In this document: positions 15,049 to 24,261 of the stretch, in pieces
Position numbering within the stretch: the first letter of the stretch is position 1
Layout of the letters: every line of letters begins with the position of its first letter
IMG/VR virus record: IMGVR_UViG_3300005663_000078
Coordinates: 1-46,304 of that record
DNA from: a virus
Reading direction: 5' to 3' (one strand)
Length of the DNA: 46,304 nt
Notes under the pieces: model-generated
What the model saw: the letters and a program-made list of their open reading frames with translations, nothing else
Told to the model about the DNA's origin: nothing
The model's database searches: none
Position numbers and translations under genes: made by a program

Positions 15049-17915
15049 ACGTTACTGGAATAATGAGTAATTATTCTCTTATTTTTCATTGTTTTTGTTT
15101 CCCGTATCCCATCCACTAGGTTTGACCAGTCCACATGATACCCTGGTATACTATTTATTGCCTGCTTAACGTCACTAAGCTCACTTTTTAGCGTGTTTGT
15201 CTGGTTTTTGATAGCATTACCTATCCCGGCAGTAGAATCGCTTAAATTGAAGTTCGCCATACCCCGCGTCTGATTTAATATTTCTTTGGTTTGGCTGGCA
15301 GTGTAAACGGTAGAGTGTCTTGGCAAATACGCTACTGTTTTATCTTCTATTAAACTAGCCCCTTTACCTGTTTGAACTATCTCTGCTCCATGTTCAGCAA
15401 GCTTGGCTAATCCTTCGGGTGAATCGGTTGTTCCTTTGAAGAATCCCGGTATGCCTGCTGCCCCTCCGGCTGTCTCTAAAATTTTAAATACCCCTTCCAA
15501 TATTGCTTGTTGGCTTCCTGATTTTATAGCATCTAATAAATCAACTATCCCACCTAATCCTTCTTTAGTATTTTCAAGGTTTTCAATGGTTTGTTCTTGT
15601 CTTTTTTGCTCTGCATCGGCTGCATCTTGTTGAGCTTTGGATATTTTAGCAATAGACTCTTCTGTGTCCTTTACAATAGTATCAAGCGTATCTTTATTTT
15701 CCTGTATTTTCTTTTCGTCTGCTTTTTTAAGTGCTTCCAAATCATCAAGAACAATTTTAGGAACTCCCGTTTTTTCATTCTCTTCTGCCAAGGCTGCGTT
15801 TAAATCTCTTGAAAGTTTCACACGTAATTTGAATGCCTCTTTCTCCCTTTTTTCTCTCGCCTTCCTTTGTTCTTTGGTTTCTTCCCTAGAAATACTAATA
15901 TCAGGAGTATCTTCAATTGATTTTTTGATTGTTTCCAATTGTTTCTGTAATAATGCCAATTGATTTTTTAGGTTTACTGTCTTTTTAGACCCATCATCAA
16001 AAGCAAGATTTAAATTTTTAGTAGACTCTACTAAATCAGCATTGAGTACTAGTGCATCTGACTGTTGAGTTGATAGATTTTGCATCTTTTTGCCAAGATT
16101 ACCTAATGCCTCTTCTTCACGTTTGTTTTCTTTAGTTAAAATCTCTTCTTCTTGAATTAAATCTTGGGTAGCTTCTATTACATTTAATGTCTGAGCCAAT
16201 AAGTCCTTTTTCTGGCGTAAATTAGCTTCATCAATATTTTTAACCAGCCGATCTATTTCTATCGCCTCTTCTACCGATTTATTTAATTCTCTCTGCCCTT
16301 CTGCCGCTTCCTTGGCTCCTGATGCAAATGCTTTAAATGCTACCACTGCCGTAAGTACTACGGAAACTAAAGCACCGATTATATTTGCCTTTGTGACCTT
16401 GTCTAGCGTCTTAAATGATACTATCGCTGCTTTTATTCCACCAGTGAGGCCAGCCATTGCAACTTTTAATCCATTAACGCCAAAATTCAATAATTTAGTT
16501 CTTAGACTAATTGCTATTAATACCAATCTATAAGAGCCCCAAGCTGTTACAGCTATTAAAATTACTTTTACAATGGTTCTGATATTTTGCCCCAAAAACC
16601 TTACTACTCTGCTTAATCCCCTTGATGCCCCTGTAGCCTGATTGGTTCCTAATATAAAATCCTCCCACCTACTTTTTAATATTTTAAGTTCAGCATCCAA
16701 AGACATCAACTGACTATCAACTAAATCCTGTAATGCACCTCCATTATCTCTTATTGCTTGGGCATTTGTTTGAATAATATCCGTATTCTCGGCAAGAATA
16801 ACACCCACTTTAGCAGCCCTTGCACCGAATAAATCACCAGCAATAGCAAGTAATTCAACCCCTGTTCTTCCTTCATCAATTGCGATATTTATTTTATCCA
16901 AACCGTCCTGAAGCGTCAATCCTGATTTGGCAAGTTTTATTTGCGCAGTAGAAAGTAACCTACCAGAATTTGCAGCCTTTAGCCCGTTATCAGCTAATAT
17001 ACCTACTATAGCTCCTGTAAATGCTAAGTCTTCACCCAATAGTCTAGATATAGGAGAAAGAAATGCAAAGGCATCTTTCATTTTCTCAAAGTTCAGCGTG
17101 GTAGAGGTTCTTATAGTTGCTATTACATCAGCAAATTCTGCCGCCGCCGCCGAACCTCTACCAAAAGCGTTTAATTGTTGGATTAAAAATTCACCTGCTT
17201 CAGCAGATGTTACTTTTAATCCAATACTTAAATCTGTAACAGGCTTAAGTAAATCAATTATTTCTTCTCTGGTCTTACCTAAAGTTGCTAGTGATTCAGC
17301 TAGTTGTGCTGTTTCATTGGCTGTTCGTACTGATGAAGCCCCTACTCTTCTGATTTCTTCCTCAACTGCTGCTAAGTCTTCACGGGATATTCTAAATATA
17401 CCCGCTACAGTTTGCATGGTTAGCCCAAATTCACGAATCACTGTGATTGAACCACGAATTAGTCTGAATGCACCAAATATTCCTAAAGTAACTCCTGCGG
17501 CTTGAGAAAGTCTAATAAATCCTGCCCGTACTAATCCTAACTGCTTGCTTAATCCTAATGTTGATCTGGCCGTTGCTCGGTTTTCCCTGTTAACTTCTTT
17601 TAATCGTTCGCGTATAACAGCTAATTGCCTGGCTTCTTTAGTGGCTGCTATTCTTAATCGTTCAGTAGTTGTGACTAGGGCTTTTTGCTGCCTTTCCCTT
17701 TCCTTGAGAGCAATATTGCCACGTTCAAGCTGTTTATTTTGTTTAGCAAAATCTGCTGATCGTGAACCAGGGCCAAGTCTTGTAGATGACAGGGTAGTTT
17801 TAATTTCTTTTAATTCAGCATCAGTCTTCCTAAGAGTCTGATTAAGTGTGACAAACTCTGCCGCCAATTCCTGGACTGCTTTTACGCCTATCTCATCGCC
17901 CCTAATTATCCCCAT
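15027..17915 (-). CDS. Tail tape measure protein
   Basis: A 962-residue protein. The N-terminal 100 residues form coiled coil (LRKTDAELKEIKTTLSSTR and following). Residues about 150-420 match the phage-minor-tail (TP901-type) tape-measure core, for example LAESLATLGKTREEI, ILADNGLKAANSGRLLS and LFGARAAKVGVIL. Two long hydrophobic stretches lie around 447-560. Further coiled coil is followed by a Gly-rich end with GIPGFFKGTTDSPEGLAKL and AYLPRHSTVYTASQT, which resembles the C-termini of many tape measures. It sets tail length and helps DNA delivery. Its presence shows that the virion has a long tail. Confidence 0.9.
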   Translation of the reverse strand: MGIIRGDEIGVKAVQELAAEFVTLNQTLRKTDAELKEIKTTLSSTRLGPGSRSADFAKQNKQLERGNIALKERERQQKALVTTTERLRIAATKEARQLAVIRERLKEVNRENRATARSTLGLSKQLGLVRAGFIRLSQAAGVTLGIFGAFRLIRGSITVIREFGLTMQTVAGIFRISREDLAAVEEEIRRVGASSVRTANETAQLAESLATLGKTREEIIDLLKPVTDLSIGLKVTSAEAGEFLIQQLNAFGRGSAAAAEFADVIATIRTSTTLNFEKMKDAFAFLSPISRLLGEDLAFTGAIVGILADNGLKAANSGRLLSTAQIKLAKSGLTLQDGLDKINIAIDEGRTGVELLAIAGDLFGARAAKVGVILAENTDIIQTNAQAIRDNGGALQDLVDSQLMSLDAELKILKSRWEDFILGTNQATGASRGLSRVVRFLGQNIRTIVKVILIAVTAWGSYRLVLIAISLRTKLLNFGVNGLKVAMAGLTGGIKAAIVSFKTLDKVTKANIIGALVSVVLTAVVAFKAFASGAKEAAEGQRELNKSVEEAIEIDRLVKNIDEANLRQKKDLLAQTLNVIEATQDLIQEEEILTKENKREEEALGNLGKKMQNLSTQQSDALVLNADLVESTKNLNLAFDDGSKKTVNLKNQLALLQKQLETIKKSIEDTPDISISREETKEQRKAREKREKEAFKLRVKLSRDLNAALAEENEKTGVPKIVLDDLEALKKADEKKIQENKDTLDTIVKDTEESIAKISKAQQDAADAEQKRQEQTIENLENTKEGLGGIVDLLDAIKSGSQQAILEGVFKILETAGGAAGIPGFFKGTTDSPEGLAKLAEHGAEIVQTGKGASLIEDKTVAYLPRHSTVYTASQTKEILNQTRGMANFNLSDSTAGIGNAIKNQTNTLKSELSDVKQAINSIPGYHVDWSNLVDGIRETKTMKNKRIITHYSSNVWEQHRK

Positions 17916-18414
17916 GACTGTTTATATTTTGGATAATACCATAGTAAGCGGCAGCCTTGATCTTGCGTGGATCAATAAAAGATACATTCTGATATTTGGC
18001 AACCTGAGCCATTTCTTTGTTTCGTTGCGGTTTGGTATCTATTTGGAAGCCTTTTAATTCCCTTTCCTTGATCCTGATCCTGTTATTTAAAAACAGATTC
18101 CCGGTAAGTGCCATATCTATCCTATCAATCATAATAGCCCCTTTTATTTTCCATATCCTTGTGAATTCATCAGATATGCCCATCATGTCAAAATATTGAT
18201 CTTGCAATCCCATCCATATAGTCATAACATCAACTTTCACAGGTTTGTCTTTAAACAGGTATTTGGCATCGCCCTTATCAATCAGCTTAAACCAATTGAA
18301 CAAAGGGATTTCATCAAACTGGCTGTATACCAAGCTCTCGTCGTATTTGGTTTTGGAGCTTAGCCAAGATAAAAGCTTGCCCCAAATCTTGCGTATTTTC
18401 TGTAGTAAGTTCAA
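17902..18414 (-). CDS. Tail-assembly-region protein, non-ATG start
   Basis: A 170-residue frame begins with TTG at 18414, immediately after an in-frame TAA. The product opens NLLQKIRKIWGKLLSWL, and DEIPLFNWFKLIDKGDAKYL follows at about residue 34. The first in-frame ATG (18225) would discard this clearly protein-like stretch, so TTG or another internal start is more likely. It overlaps the upstream gene by 101 bp and the tape measure by 14 bp. Position between tail tube and tape measure suits a tail assembly chaperone. Family not named. Confidence 0.6.
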   Translation of the reverse strand: MNLLQKIRKIWGKLLSWLSSKTKYDESLVYSQFDEIPLFNWFKLIDKGDAKYLFKDKPVKVDVMTIWMGLQDQYFDMMGISDEFTRIWKIKGAIMIDRIDMALTGNLFLNNRIRIKERELKGFQIDTKPQRNKEMAQVAKYQNVSFIDPRKIKAAAYYGIIQNINSHGDN

Positions 18415-18796
18415 TTATATTTTCTCCATATTTATCTAATAGGTCTACTGTTAAACCTCTATCTCTAAAGTCTGTAGCCCTTTTAACCGTGTCGGCACTA
18501 GTCACAAGCCCTACACCCTTAACTGCATCGGCCCTGATAGACCTTCTGAAAACCCCGGTATCTGTAAAGTTAAACGGGTCGCCCGCTTTCTTCAGACCAC
18601 CCGTAATTTTCTCAGTAGCTATAGAATATCTGCCTATTATGACATCATCGGCGTTTACACCTCTTCTAAATAATTGATCATCACGAATGAACTTTACAGC
18701 CGCACTGCGAATAGCGGGATCAGAAAGAACTTTAAATAGGACGGTATCAGCATTAAGCCTTGCTCCCTTCTTTATCAGTTCCCTTAGTTTTCCCAT
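18314..18796 (-). CDS. Head-tail joining/tail-completion-like protein
   Basis: A 160-residue protein. The segment PFNFTDTGVFRRSIRADAVK followed by LLDKYGENIIELTTENTQDL resembles HK97 gp10-type or minor tail-completion proteins of Bacteroidota phages (FxDTGxFxxS, then KYGxxIxxLT). It lies between the tail tube and the tape measure. Its 3' end overlaps the next gene by 101 bp in the +1 frame. Confidence 0.55.
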   Translation of the reverse strand: MGKLRELIKKGARLNADTVLFKVLSDPAIRSAAVKFIRDDQLFRRGVNADDVIIGRYSIATEKITGGLKKAGDPFNFTDTGVFRRSIRADAVKGVGLVTSADTVKRATDFRDRGLTVDLLDKYGENIIELTTENTQDLGQAFILAKLQNQIRRELGIQPV

Positions 18797-18929
18797 GCTT
18801 TATAATATAAGCCCAACAGTCGCTAATATCAACACGCAGTTTACCCGTATGGGCTTTCATAAATGCTTCCTTGCCCATTGCCTTACAAGCGTCAACGTTC
18901 ATGTATTTTTTTACGTATTCTTCTATCAT
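18753..18929 (-). CDS. 58-aa protein between tail tube and tail-completion genes
   Basis: A short frame starts MIEEYVKKYMNVDACKAMGK and ends in KGTDKEGSKA. Its ATG overlaps the stop of the tail tube gene by ATGA, and its 3' end overlaps the 160-aa gene by 44 bp, so it fills the gap exactly. It has two Cys and one Trp and no membrane segment. A small tail-assembly role is likely by position. Confidence 0.6.
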   Translation of the reverse strand: MIEEYVKKYMNVDACKAMGKEAFMKAHTGKLRVDISDCWAYIIKHGKTKGTDKEGSKA

Positions 18930-19861
18930 GGTACTGTAATATCAGGTGGGTTTAACTTACTCAAGTCAAAAGTATCTCTTGATCCTGTCAACTGCAATAC
19001 ATCTGCCGATGTTTGTATAGGAAATACAAAATCATATATCCCAGAGACGCCGGGCGTTGTCTCAGTAACAGTAGTTACTACGATGGCCAGACTTGTCGTA
19101 AAATTAAAAAGTACAAAGTCAGCCAGTACAAGATTTGTGATAGGCTCTCTATTAGGGAGTGAACCATAGTCAAATGTAATGGTCGCAGTGAAAGTAGTTG
19201 TGGTGATAGTAGTATAAACACCATTAGCATCCCTTAAACCTTCTAGTGCAGTCAAATCAACACTGTCTAAGTCTTCAGAATTTACTTGACGTAAGTCTTC
19301 ATCAAACTCAGTCTGTGCCATTTGGAAGTTCATCTGAACATTTTGGTTGTTAGTACCGCCAGTAGCACCCATTAGACGAGTCCAAAAGTTAGACAATTCA
19401 ATTGGGAATAACTTACTGGTATCGTCATCTCTCCACATCCCTTGTATAGCCCCTGATCTGTCTACCATATAAAATGAAAGATCAGAACAAGAATGATTCC
19501 TAAATTGGTCAAGGTAAGTAGTAGATTCACCTTTATTGTGCGCCACAAACTGTCGCACACCTTGTGAGATGAATTCCGTTGAGCCGTCTGAATTTGATTC
19601 TTCTGTAGGGTCTGCCCTTTCAGTAGTAACATCTTTCAGATGCCCGGTAGTAGGAAACCAGCGTTTAGACTCATCCGTGTTATTAACCAAACCATCAAAA
19701 AGTGCTTGGTTAAGTGTTACGGACAAATCCAGAAAATTCGCTGCTCCTGTAGTGTCATTGGTCTTCACGAATATGATTGTATCCATCAAGCCAAATAGGG
19801 TAGCACAAGTGGTTGTTCCCGTGTTGCCTATCCCTCCGCCGCATTTACATAAATCTGCCAT
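18926..19861 (-). CDS. Major tail tube protein
   Basis: A 311-residue protein starts with a Cys-containing leader (MADLCKCGGGIGNTG) and then a beta-rich domain: DTIIFVKTNDTTGAANFLDL, FPTTGHLKDVTTERAD and QFVAHNKGESTTYLDQF. This pattern is typical of tail tube proteins of Bacteroidota siphophages. The C-terminal third is Thr-rich and probably an added surface domain (TTITTTTFTATITFDYG). Position just upstream of the tail assembly genes and tape measure agrees. Confidence 0.75.
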   Translation of the reverse strand: MADLCKCGGGIGNTGTTTCATLFGLMDTIIFVKTNDTTGAANFLDLSVTLNQALFDGLVNNTDESKRWFPTTGHLKDVTTERADPTEESNSDGSTEFISQGVRQFVAHNKGESTTYLDQFRNHSCSDLSFYMVDRSGAIQGMWRDDDTSKLFPIELSNFWTRLMGATGGTNNQNVQMNFQMAQTEFDEDLRQVNSEDLDSVDLTALEGLRDANGVYTTITTTTFTATITFDYGSLPNREPITNLVLADFVLFNFTTSLAIVVTTVTETTPGVSGIYDFVFPIQTSADVLQLTGSRDTFDLSKLNPPDITVP

Positions 19862-19866
19862 AATTA

Positions 19867-20187
19867 TTAATATTCTGTTATAAAAATTTCAAATGTTCCC
19901 GCTTCCGTTATTGCACATAGCTCACCCGTGTATATGTTATCCGTAGGCATTTCCCAAAATGGAATAGCACCTACTTTAGAGCTTATAAAGATGCCCTTCA
20001 TGTCATCGTCTACACTAGCGGGTTGTAATTTTAACCAAAACCCGATAGCGTTGTCATTATTAGATACATGCAAAAACACCCTGTTTGTATTGGCAACCGC
20101 TATCGTAGTAGATGAAGATGAATTTAAGGTAATACCTCCTGATACGGTAGCCGTTGGACTTGTATTTCTATTTCTTCCTATAGTCAT
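19867..20187 (-). CDS. Small structural protein, decoration-like
   Basis: A 106-residue beta-rich protein starts MTIGRNRNTSPTATVSGG, with SSSSTTIAVANTNRVFLHVS and a GTFEIFITEY end. The composition and the lack of charged helices suit a virion surface or fibre-associated protein. It overlaps the upstream structural gene by 4 bp. Confidence 0.55.
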   Translation of the reverse strand: MTIGRNRNTSPTATVSGGITLNSSSSTTIAVANTNRVFLHVSNNDNAIGFWLKLQPASVDDDMKGIFISSKVGAIPFWEMPTDNIYTGELCAITEAGTFEIFITEY

Positions 20188-21212
20188 GGTAGAAAATTAA
20201 ATGCCGGTGACACCTCAGACACCAATGATGAGTTAATAATTTTAAATTCCATAACCGCCGTTACAAACGTATTAGGGTTCGTATCCGATCGTGCCTGGAA
20301 AAGTATCTCTGACTTTTCAGGAAGCTTTAAAAATGTCTTAAACGGGTATATAACGTTTGACTGATAGTTTGAAGATATACCACCAACAGCAAACGGGCCA
20401 ACGCCGCCGATCTGTATTCTGGGCCTTACCCTTACGTCTTCACCTTTAGGCGCGAATATTACCGCTTGCTCCCAAAATGCTGTCTTGCCAAGGGGTACGG
20501 TAAAAAATGAATCAAAAGACGATAAATCGCCTGCCTTCATTACACTCCTAACTAGTCCACCTCCTGATACACGTAATGTTATATCACCATCATTCTCACC
20601 AAGACTGCCTACTTGTGAGGTTACGAACCTATTTTTTCTAAAATGTGTTCCCGATATTACAACGGGGGTTGTACCGTTCATATCTACTTCAACTTCCGCC
20701 TGTTGTGTATAATCAGCAGCAAGCGTTTGAATTATGATTTTCTGTGCTCCTGTTCCTGCTATTGTATCGTTAACACTTGAGCTTACTACTTCCCATTCTT
20801 CTGCAACAGTAGGAAATACAAGATTACCTCCACCATTCCACAGGTCAGCAAAAGTTAGTCCTACATCGGCCTGATTTGATATTATGCCCAAAGATGCAAC
20901 GCCAGGAATAAGACCAATGGCAACTTCTAAGTCGTAATTGGTAGATCGTGGCTTGCTTGCGCCAACATTTATTAAATCAAGTGCAGCTACTACCTGATCA
21001 ATAGTTGTGAATCCTGAGACACCGTCAATTGTCCAGTCTGCGGCTGCCGCCCCGGTGGTTATTTTTGTGCCGTCTTGTAATGACATTGAGATAGTAGCTA
21101 TAGATGCCCCACCTTTCGTATAACTATAATACCACAGGTTAGATGAATAAAAAAGATTGCCCTTTTCTGTCACCTTAAAACCGCCCGTCTGTAATCTTTC
21201 TATAATTATCAT
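20184..21212 (-). CDS. Structural protein of the connector/decoration region
   Basis: A 342-residue protein starts at the second ATG (MIIIERLQTGGFKV). The C-terminal half has GTHFRKNRFVTSQVGSLG and GKTAFWEQAVIFAPKGEDVR, a beta-rich segment resembling accessory virion proteins of environmental phages. There are no membrane segments. It overlaps the upstream gene by 4 bp and lies between the capsid and tail tube genes. Exact role unknown. Confidence 0.55.
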   Translation of the reverse strand: MIIIERLQTGGFKVTEKGNLFYSSNLWYYSYTKGGASIATISMSLQDGTKITTGAAAADWTIDGVSGFTTIDQVVAALDLINVGASKPRSTNYDLEVAIGLIPGVASLGIISNQADVGLTFADLWNGGGNLVFPTVAEEWEVVSSSVNDTIAGTGAQKIIIQTLAADYTQQAEVEVDMNGTTPVVISGTHFRKNRFVTSQVGSLGENDGDITLRVSGGGLVRSVMKAGDLSSFDSFFTVPLGKTAFWEQAVIFAPKGEDVRVRPRIQIGGVGPFAVGGISSNYQSNVIYPFKTFLKLPEKSEILFQARSDTNPNTFVTAVMEFKIINSSLVSEVSPAFNFLP

Positions 21213-21766
21213 TCTATACAAACATCATTTTCATCGTACTCTACCGATAAGTTAAACCTTACAAAGTGAAAATCGCTCATATCATCCTGTGATATTCTTT
21301 CACTTAACTCTGCGGATAATGTCAAACCTGTATAGACATTATCCCTGCCTGTAACAAAACTTTCAAGCTCAAACATGGCATCTGATCTGTTTATAGCCAA
21401 AAATATATCGTTGTGCATCTCTTCATCTGCCCTGTGTAACACCCCGGGATATAGCTGATCTAGCTTGCCCTGAAATACTATACTTATCTCTGAGGTAAAT
21501 GAATTAGCATCATACTCCCTGGTAGGATTGACCAGAAAAAAAGAACTTACATTAAATGAGTCATCAAAGAATACATCTTCGTATTCATTGCTTTCCAAAT
21601 AATGTTCTGGAATAATATCTAGCCCATTAACATTAACATAAACTCTTGGATATGATTGATAGTCTGTCCATGATGCCTTGGTAGTTAAATCCGTAAACAG
21701 GTGCTTTTGCAGGTTGTTCACCTGAATGTCTACAAGTACCGGGTTATCTTTTAACACTAAGCTCAT
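21209..21766 (-). CDS. Head-tail connector region protein
   Basis: A 185-residue protein starts MSLVLKDNPVLVDIQVNNLQ and contains SSFFLVNPTREYDANSFTSE and SIVFQGKLDQLYPG. It is beta-rich and acidic. It lies in the order capsid, 82-aa, 356-aa, this gene, which is where head-completion or tail-terminator proteins are usual. Overlaps of 4 bp on both sides show coupling. Confidence 0.5.
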   Translation of the reverse strand: MSLVLKDNPVLVDIQVNNLQKHLFTDLTTKASWTDYQSYPRVYVNVNGLDIIPEHYLESNEYEDVFFDDSFNVSSFFLVNPTREYDANSFTSEISIVFQGKLDQLYPGVLHRADEEMHNDIFLAINRSDAMFELESFVTGRDNVYTGLTLSAELSERISQDDMSDFHFVRFNLSVEYDENDVCIE

Positions 21767-22833
21767 GTCATCGTATCAACTGTCATCCTTACATTTCCAT
21801 ACCCTTCACGCAGTTTAGCGATCTGCTTTCTAATAGAAGCTATCTCACCAAAAAGCATCGGCCGAAGCCCACTGATCCGTAATAGCCCTTCCTGATTCTG
21901 TCCTTCTATCTCTTGTGTTATACGCACTATTAACTCATCTGTCTTGCGTTCATTTTTATTAGATCGTAGCGATGCTAAATAATTTGTCAGTGCATTGATT
22001 TGAGCCTTTAGCTGTATTGCACGTGAGAATAATTGCTTATTCTGTTTTATAAGATCAGTGAAATCATCAAAGACCATTATGTCAGGATTAAGACCGATAG
22101 AACTCTCCAAACTTTCTTCATCATCTAAGTCAAACATCGTTTCCGTATTATGCCCAGGTACGAAAATTCGGCGTAGCGATAAATGTGTGAACTGTGATTG
22201 TATGTCGGCACTCTCAAATTCACGTTCAAAAGGTGTGATGGTTAGCCCATCGGTCAAATATCCCAGATAATACTCTCCTTTATAAGTAGTATCAGAATTG
22301 TCAACCCTGAAATTCAATACCTCTTCCTGATGATCAGTGGTAATAGTAATTTCCTTCTCAAAAATAGGTGTAGTAAAAGATGTGTTAAACAACAACAGCT
22401 TAAATGTCCCCGTTGTTTTGAAGTCCAGAAGTATCCTTGTAATCTCAAAAGCTATGTTCTTCTCATTGGATACCCTGATTTGAAAACCTACAAATCCGTT
22501 AGGCAGGGCAACAGTGTCAATCCTATTCTGTGCGTTAATAAATAGTAGATTCTTATCTATATAATCCGCTTCATTGAATACAGAATTACATACATCAACA
22601 ATGCTAGTATCTATCAGTTGCGACAGAAATGTATTAAAGTCAACGTCTGATATGCCCGAATAATCTTGAGTGTCTTTAAGATACTCAATCTTAGCAAAAG
22701 GGTTGTCATTCACAAAATAACCAGAACTACTTAGCAGATTATTAGCATCCACTATGCTAAAATCAGGGTTAAAAGGTTGCCTATAACCTACCAACCCTGA
22801 TAAGTCTGTCGTTACTTTGGTCGGGTTAAACAT
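21763..22833 (-). CDS. Structural protein with C-terminal coiled coil
   Basis: A 356-residue protein. The first 230 residues are mixed alpha/beta and begin MFNPTKVTTDLSGLVGYRQP. Residues about 255-345 are long helices with heptads (LFSRAIQLKAQINALTNYLA and IRKQIAKLREGYG). It follows the 82-aa gene without a gap. A connector or capsid-associated role is likely from position, but the family is not recognised. Confidence 0.5.
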   Translation of the reverse strand: MFNPTKVTTDLSGLVGYRQPFNPDFSIVDANNLLSSSGYFVNDNPFAKIEYLKDTQDYSGISDVDFNTFLSQLIDTSIVDVCNSVFNEADYIDKNLLFINAQNRIDTVALPNGFVGFQIRVSNEKNIAFEITRILLDFKTTGTFKLLLFNTSFTTPIFEKEITITTDHQEEVLNFRVDNSDTTYKGEYYLGYLTDGLTITPFEREFESADIQSQFTHLSLRRIFVPGHNTETMFDLDDEESLESSIGLNPDIMVFDDFTDLIKQNKQLFSRAIQLKAQINALTNYLASLRSNKNERKTDELIVRITQEIEGQNQEGLLRISGLRPMLFGEIASIRKQIAKLREGYGNVRMTVDTMT

Positions 22834-23082
22834 TTACTTTTTCTTGGGGTCTTTCTTGTCCTGATAAATCTTATCCTCGGACTTGTTGATCTCCATGAAG
22901 ACACCTGAATTTCCAAAGACTGCATTGATACTATCGGCGTAATCATCCGTTACTACCATTCGTTCTTTGATAACCTTAGTCATCTTCTTATTCCAACCCT
23001 TTTCGTCCTTGTATAAGCTTTTATACTGGGTATAAACACTAAAATTTATGTCAACCTCTAAGAGTTTCTTTGCCTTTTTCAT
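22834..23082 (-). CDS. Hypothetical 82-aa basic protein after the capsid gene
   Basis: A Lys-rich protein starts MKKAKKLLEVDINFSVYTQY and ends QDKKDPKKK. It begins 4 bp after the capsid gene and ends against the start of the 356-aa gene. Its charge suggests nucleic-acid or capsid contact, but nothing specific is visible. Confidence 0.6.
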   Translation of the reverse strand: MKKAKKLLEVDINFSVYTQYKSLYKDEKGWNKKMTKVIKERMVVTDDYADSINAVFGNSGVFMEINKSEDKIYQDKKDPKKK

Positions 23083-23086
23083 GATC

Positions 23087-24115
23087 CTATACTAATGCGA
23101 ATGCCAAAAGAGAAGTTTCACCGGCAACCGTCAGTGGTGTATCGTGAAAAGCCAAGTCAAGTGATAGCTCCCATTCTGTTTTGGTATCCTGTTTTACTGA
23201 ATTAGTTGCTGTTCCATCAAATCGTTCTACATAAGTATGCAGAGCGTAAGACAGACCATCTACAGGATTGATCATGGTTGAATAAACATCTTCAGGAGTT
23301 ACCCTACCTTCCCTGTTTTGGCGTGGTATCCATGTGTTTACACCTACAGACCCGTCCTGAATAGCTATCCATGCACCTAAGCTGTAAGCAGAAACAAGAG
23401 CACCAAACAACGGGCCTAATTCAGGGGATCGTACAAACGTAATTCCTTCATTTTGGAAGGATAAGTTTGTAGAGTTAGAATTGCCCTGTTGGAGGTCTTT
23501 TTCAAACCTGTTGAAAGAAGTCTCATCGCAATAGAATGTATAACTTGGTGAGTAAGCATTAAGATCAAGAATAGATTTGGTAATCTGTACAGCACGTTCT
23601 CCATTTGTACTGTTTGTGATCTCAAAGGTATCTTCAACAACATCAAAAGTCCCTTCGTTTGATCCCTGATCAAAGTCTACTGTATTTCTGTTGTTGAATA
23701 GATGGTTGATAGCTAATGTCTCAAAGCCATTCATAAAGGCTTTAATACAATTGTCAACGCCTGTATCAAATTCATCTGCCTGAGTAAAGAAATTGTTATC
23801 CATTCTCTTTAGTGAGGTCTGGAATTCAGATGTGCGAGTAACCCAACTGAGGGTTAATAGACTTGAATCCCCTACTGGGCCAGTATGATTAAATAATCGT
23901 TCCGTTCCCAAAGCAGGTGGATCACTGGCGCGAAAATTCGCCTCTACAGCACGATCTTCACGTGTTCTTACTGAGTTGTCGGGAACAAAGAAGTTCTGAT
24001 TCTGTAAGAAATTCAGATACGTTGCTGGTCGTCTGAAGCGCAATTCATTTGCTTGAAACCTGTTTATCAATCTAACTTGCGCGGTTTTTAGATCGGTGGT
24101 TGTAAAATCTGCCAT
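23087..24115 (-). CDS. Major capsid protein
   Basis: A 342-residue protein, the right size for an HK97-fold capsid subunit without a long scaffold domain. It starts MADFTTTDLKTAQVRLINRF and contains VPDNSVRTREDRAVEANF, TLSWVTRTSEFQTSLKRMD and a beta-rich end. It directly follows the scaffold-like gene in the order portal, scaffold, capsid. Its leader (24116-24261) holds four copies of a GCGGTAGC repeat on the coding strand, suggesting control of this highly expressed gene. Confidence 0.78.
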   Translation of the reverse strand: MADFTTTDLKTAQVRLINRFQANELRFRRPATYLNFLQNQNFFVPDNSVRTREDRAVEANFRASDPPALGTERLFNHTGPVGDSSLLTLSWVTRTSEFQTSLKRMDNNFFTQADEFDTGVDNCIKAFMNGFETLAINHLFNNRNTVDFDQGSNEGTFDVVEDTFEITNSTNGERAVQITKSILDLNAYSPSYTFYCDETSFNRFEKDLQQGNSNSTNLSFQNEGITFVRSPELGPLFGALVSAYSLGAWIAIQDGSVGVNTWIPRQNREGRVTPEDVYSTMINPVDGLSYALHTYVERFDGTATNSVKQDTKTEWELSLDLAFHDTPLTVAGETSLLAFALV

Positions 24116-24151
24116 TTGATTAATTATTAGATAGTTAGAAAATACCTCTAA

Positions 24152-24240
24152 GCTACCGCTTAATTAATCCCTGCCAGCTACCGCCAGTCAAATGATTTAG
24201 AGAAGTGTTGGCTACCGCCTATATCTTATCAGCTACCGCC
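24152..24240 (-). repeat. Four GCGGTAGC repeats in the capsid-gene leader
   Basis: GCTACCGCT at 24152-24160 and GCTACCGCC at 24177-24185, 24211-24219 and 24232-24240 (plus strand) give (A/G)GCGGTAGC on the coding strand, spaced 25, 34 and 21 bp. The rest of the 146-bp leader is A+T-rich, so these G+C-rich nonamers stand out. They would lie in the 5' untranslated part of the capsid message or the portal-to-capsid transcript. See the complementary segment at 30894-30904. Confidence 0.75.
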
Positions 24241-24261
24241 GATTATTGCAAAAGTAAGGAA

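Noticed and set aside
16927-17505. Long plus-strand frame of 192 codons opposite the tape measure gene
   Set aside because: It is the antisense of a well-supported coding region, has a Ser/Ala/Pro-biased composition and no start context. It is a shadow frame.
18314-18414. Programmed frameshift between the 160-aa and 170-aa tail-region genes
   Set aside because: A +1 shift would be needed, and I see no clear slippery site; the classical tail chaperone shift is -1. A TTG start right after an in-frame stop explains the second frame, and the first protein looks like a completion protein rather than gpG.
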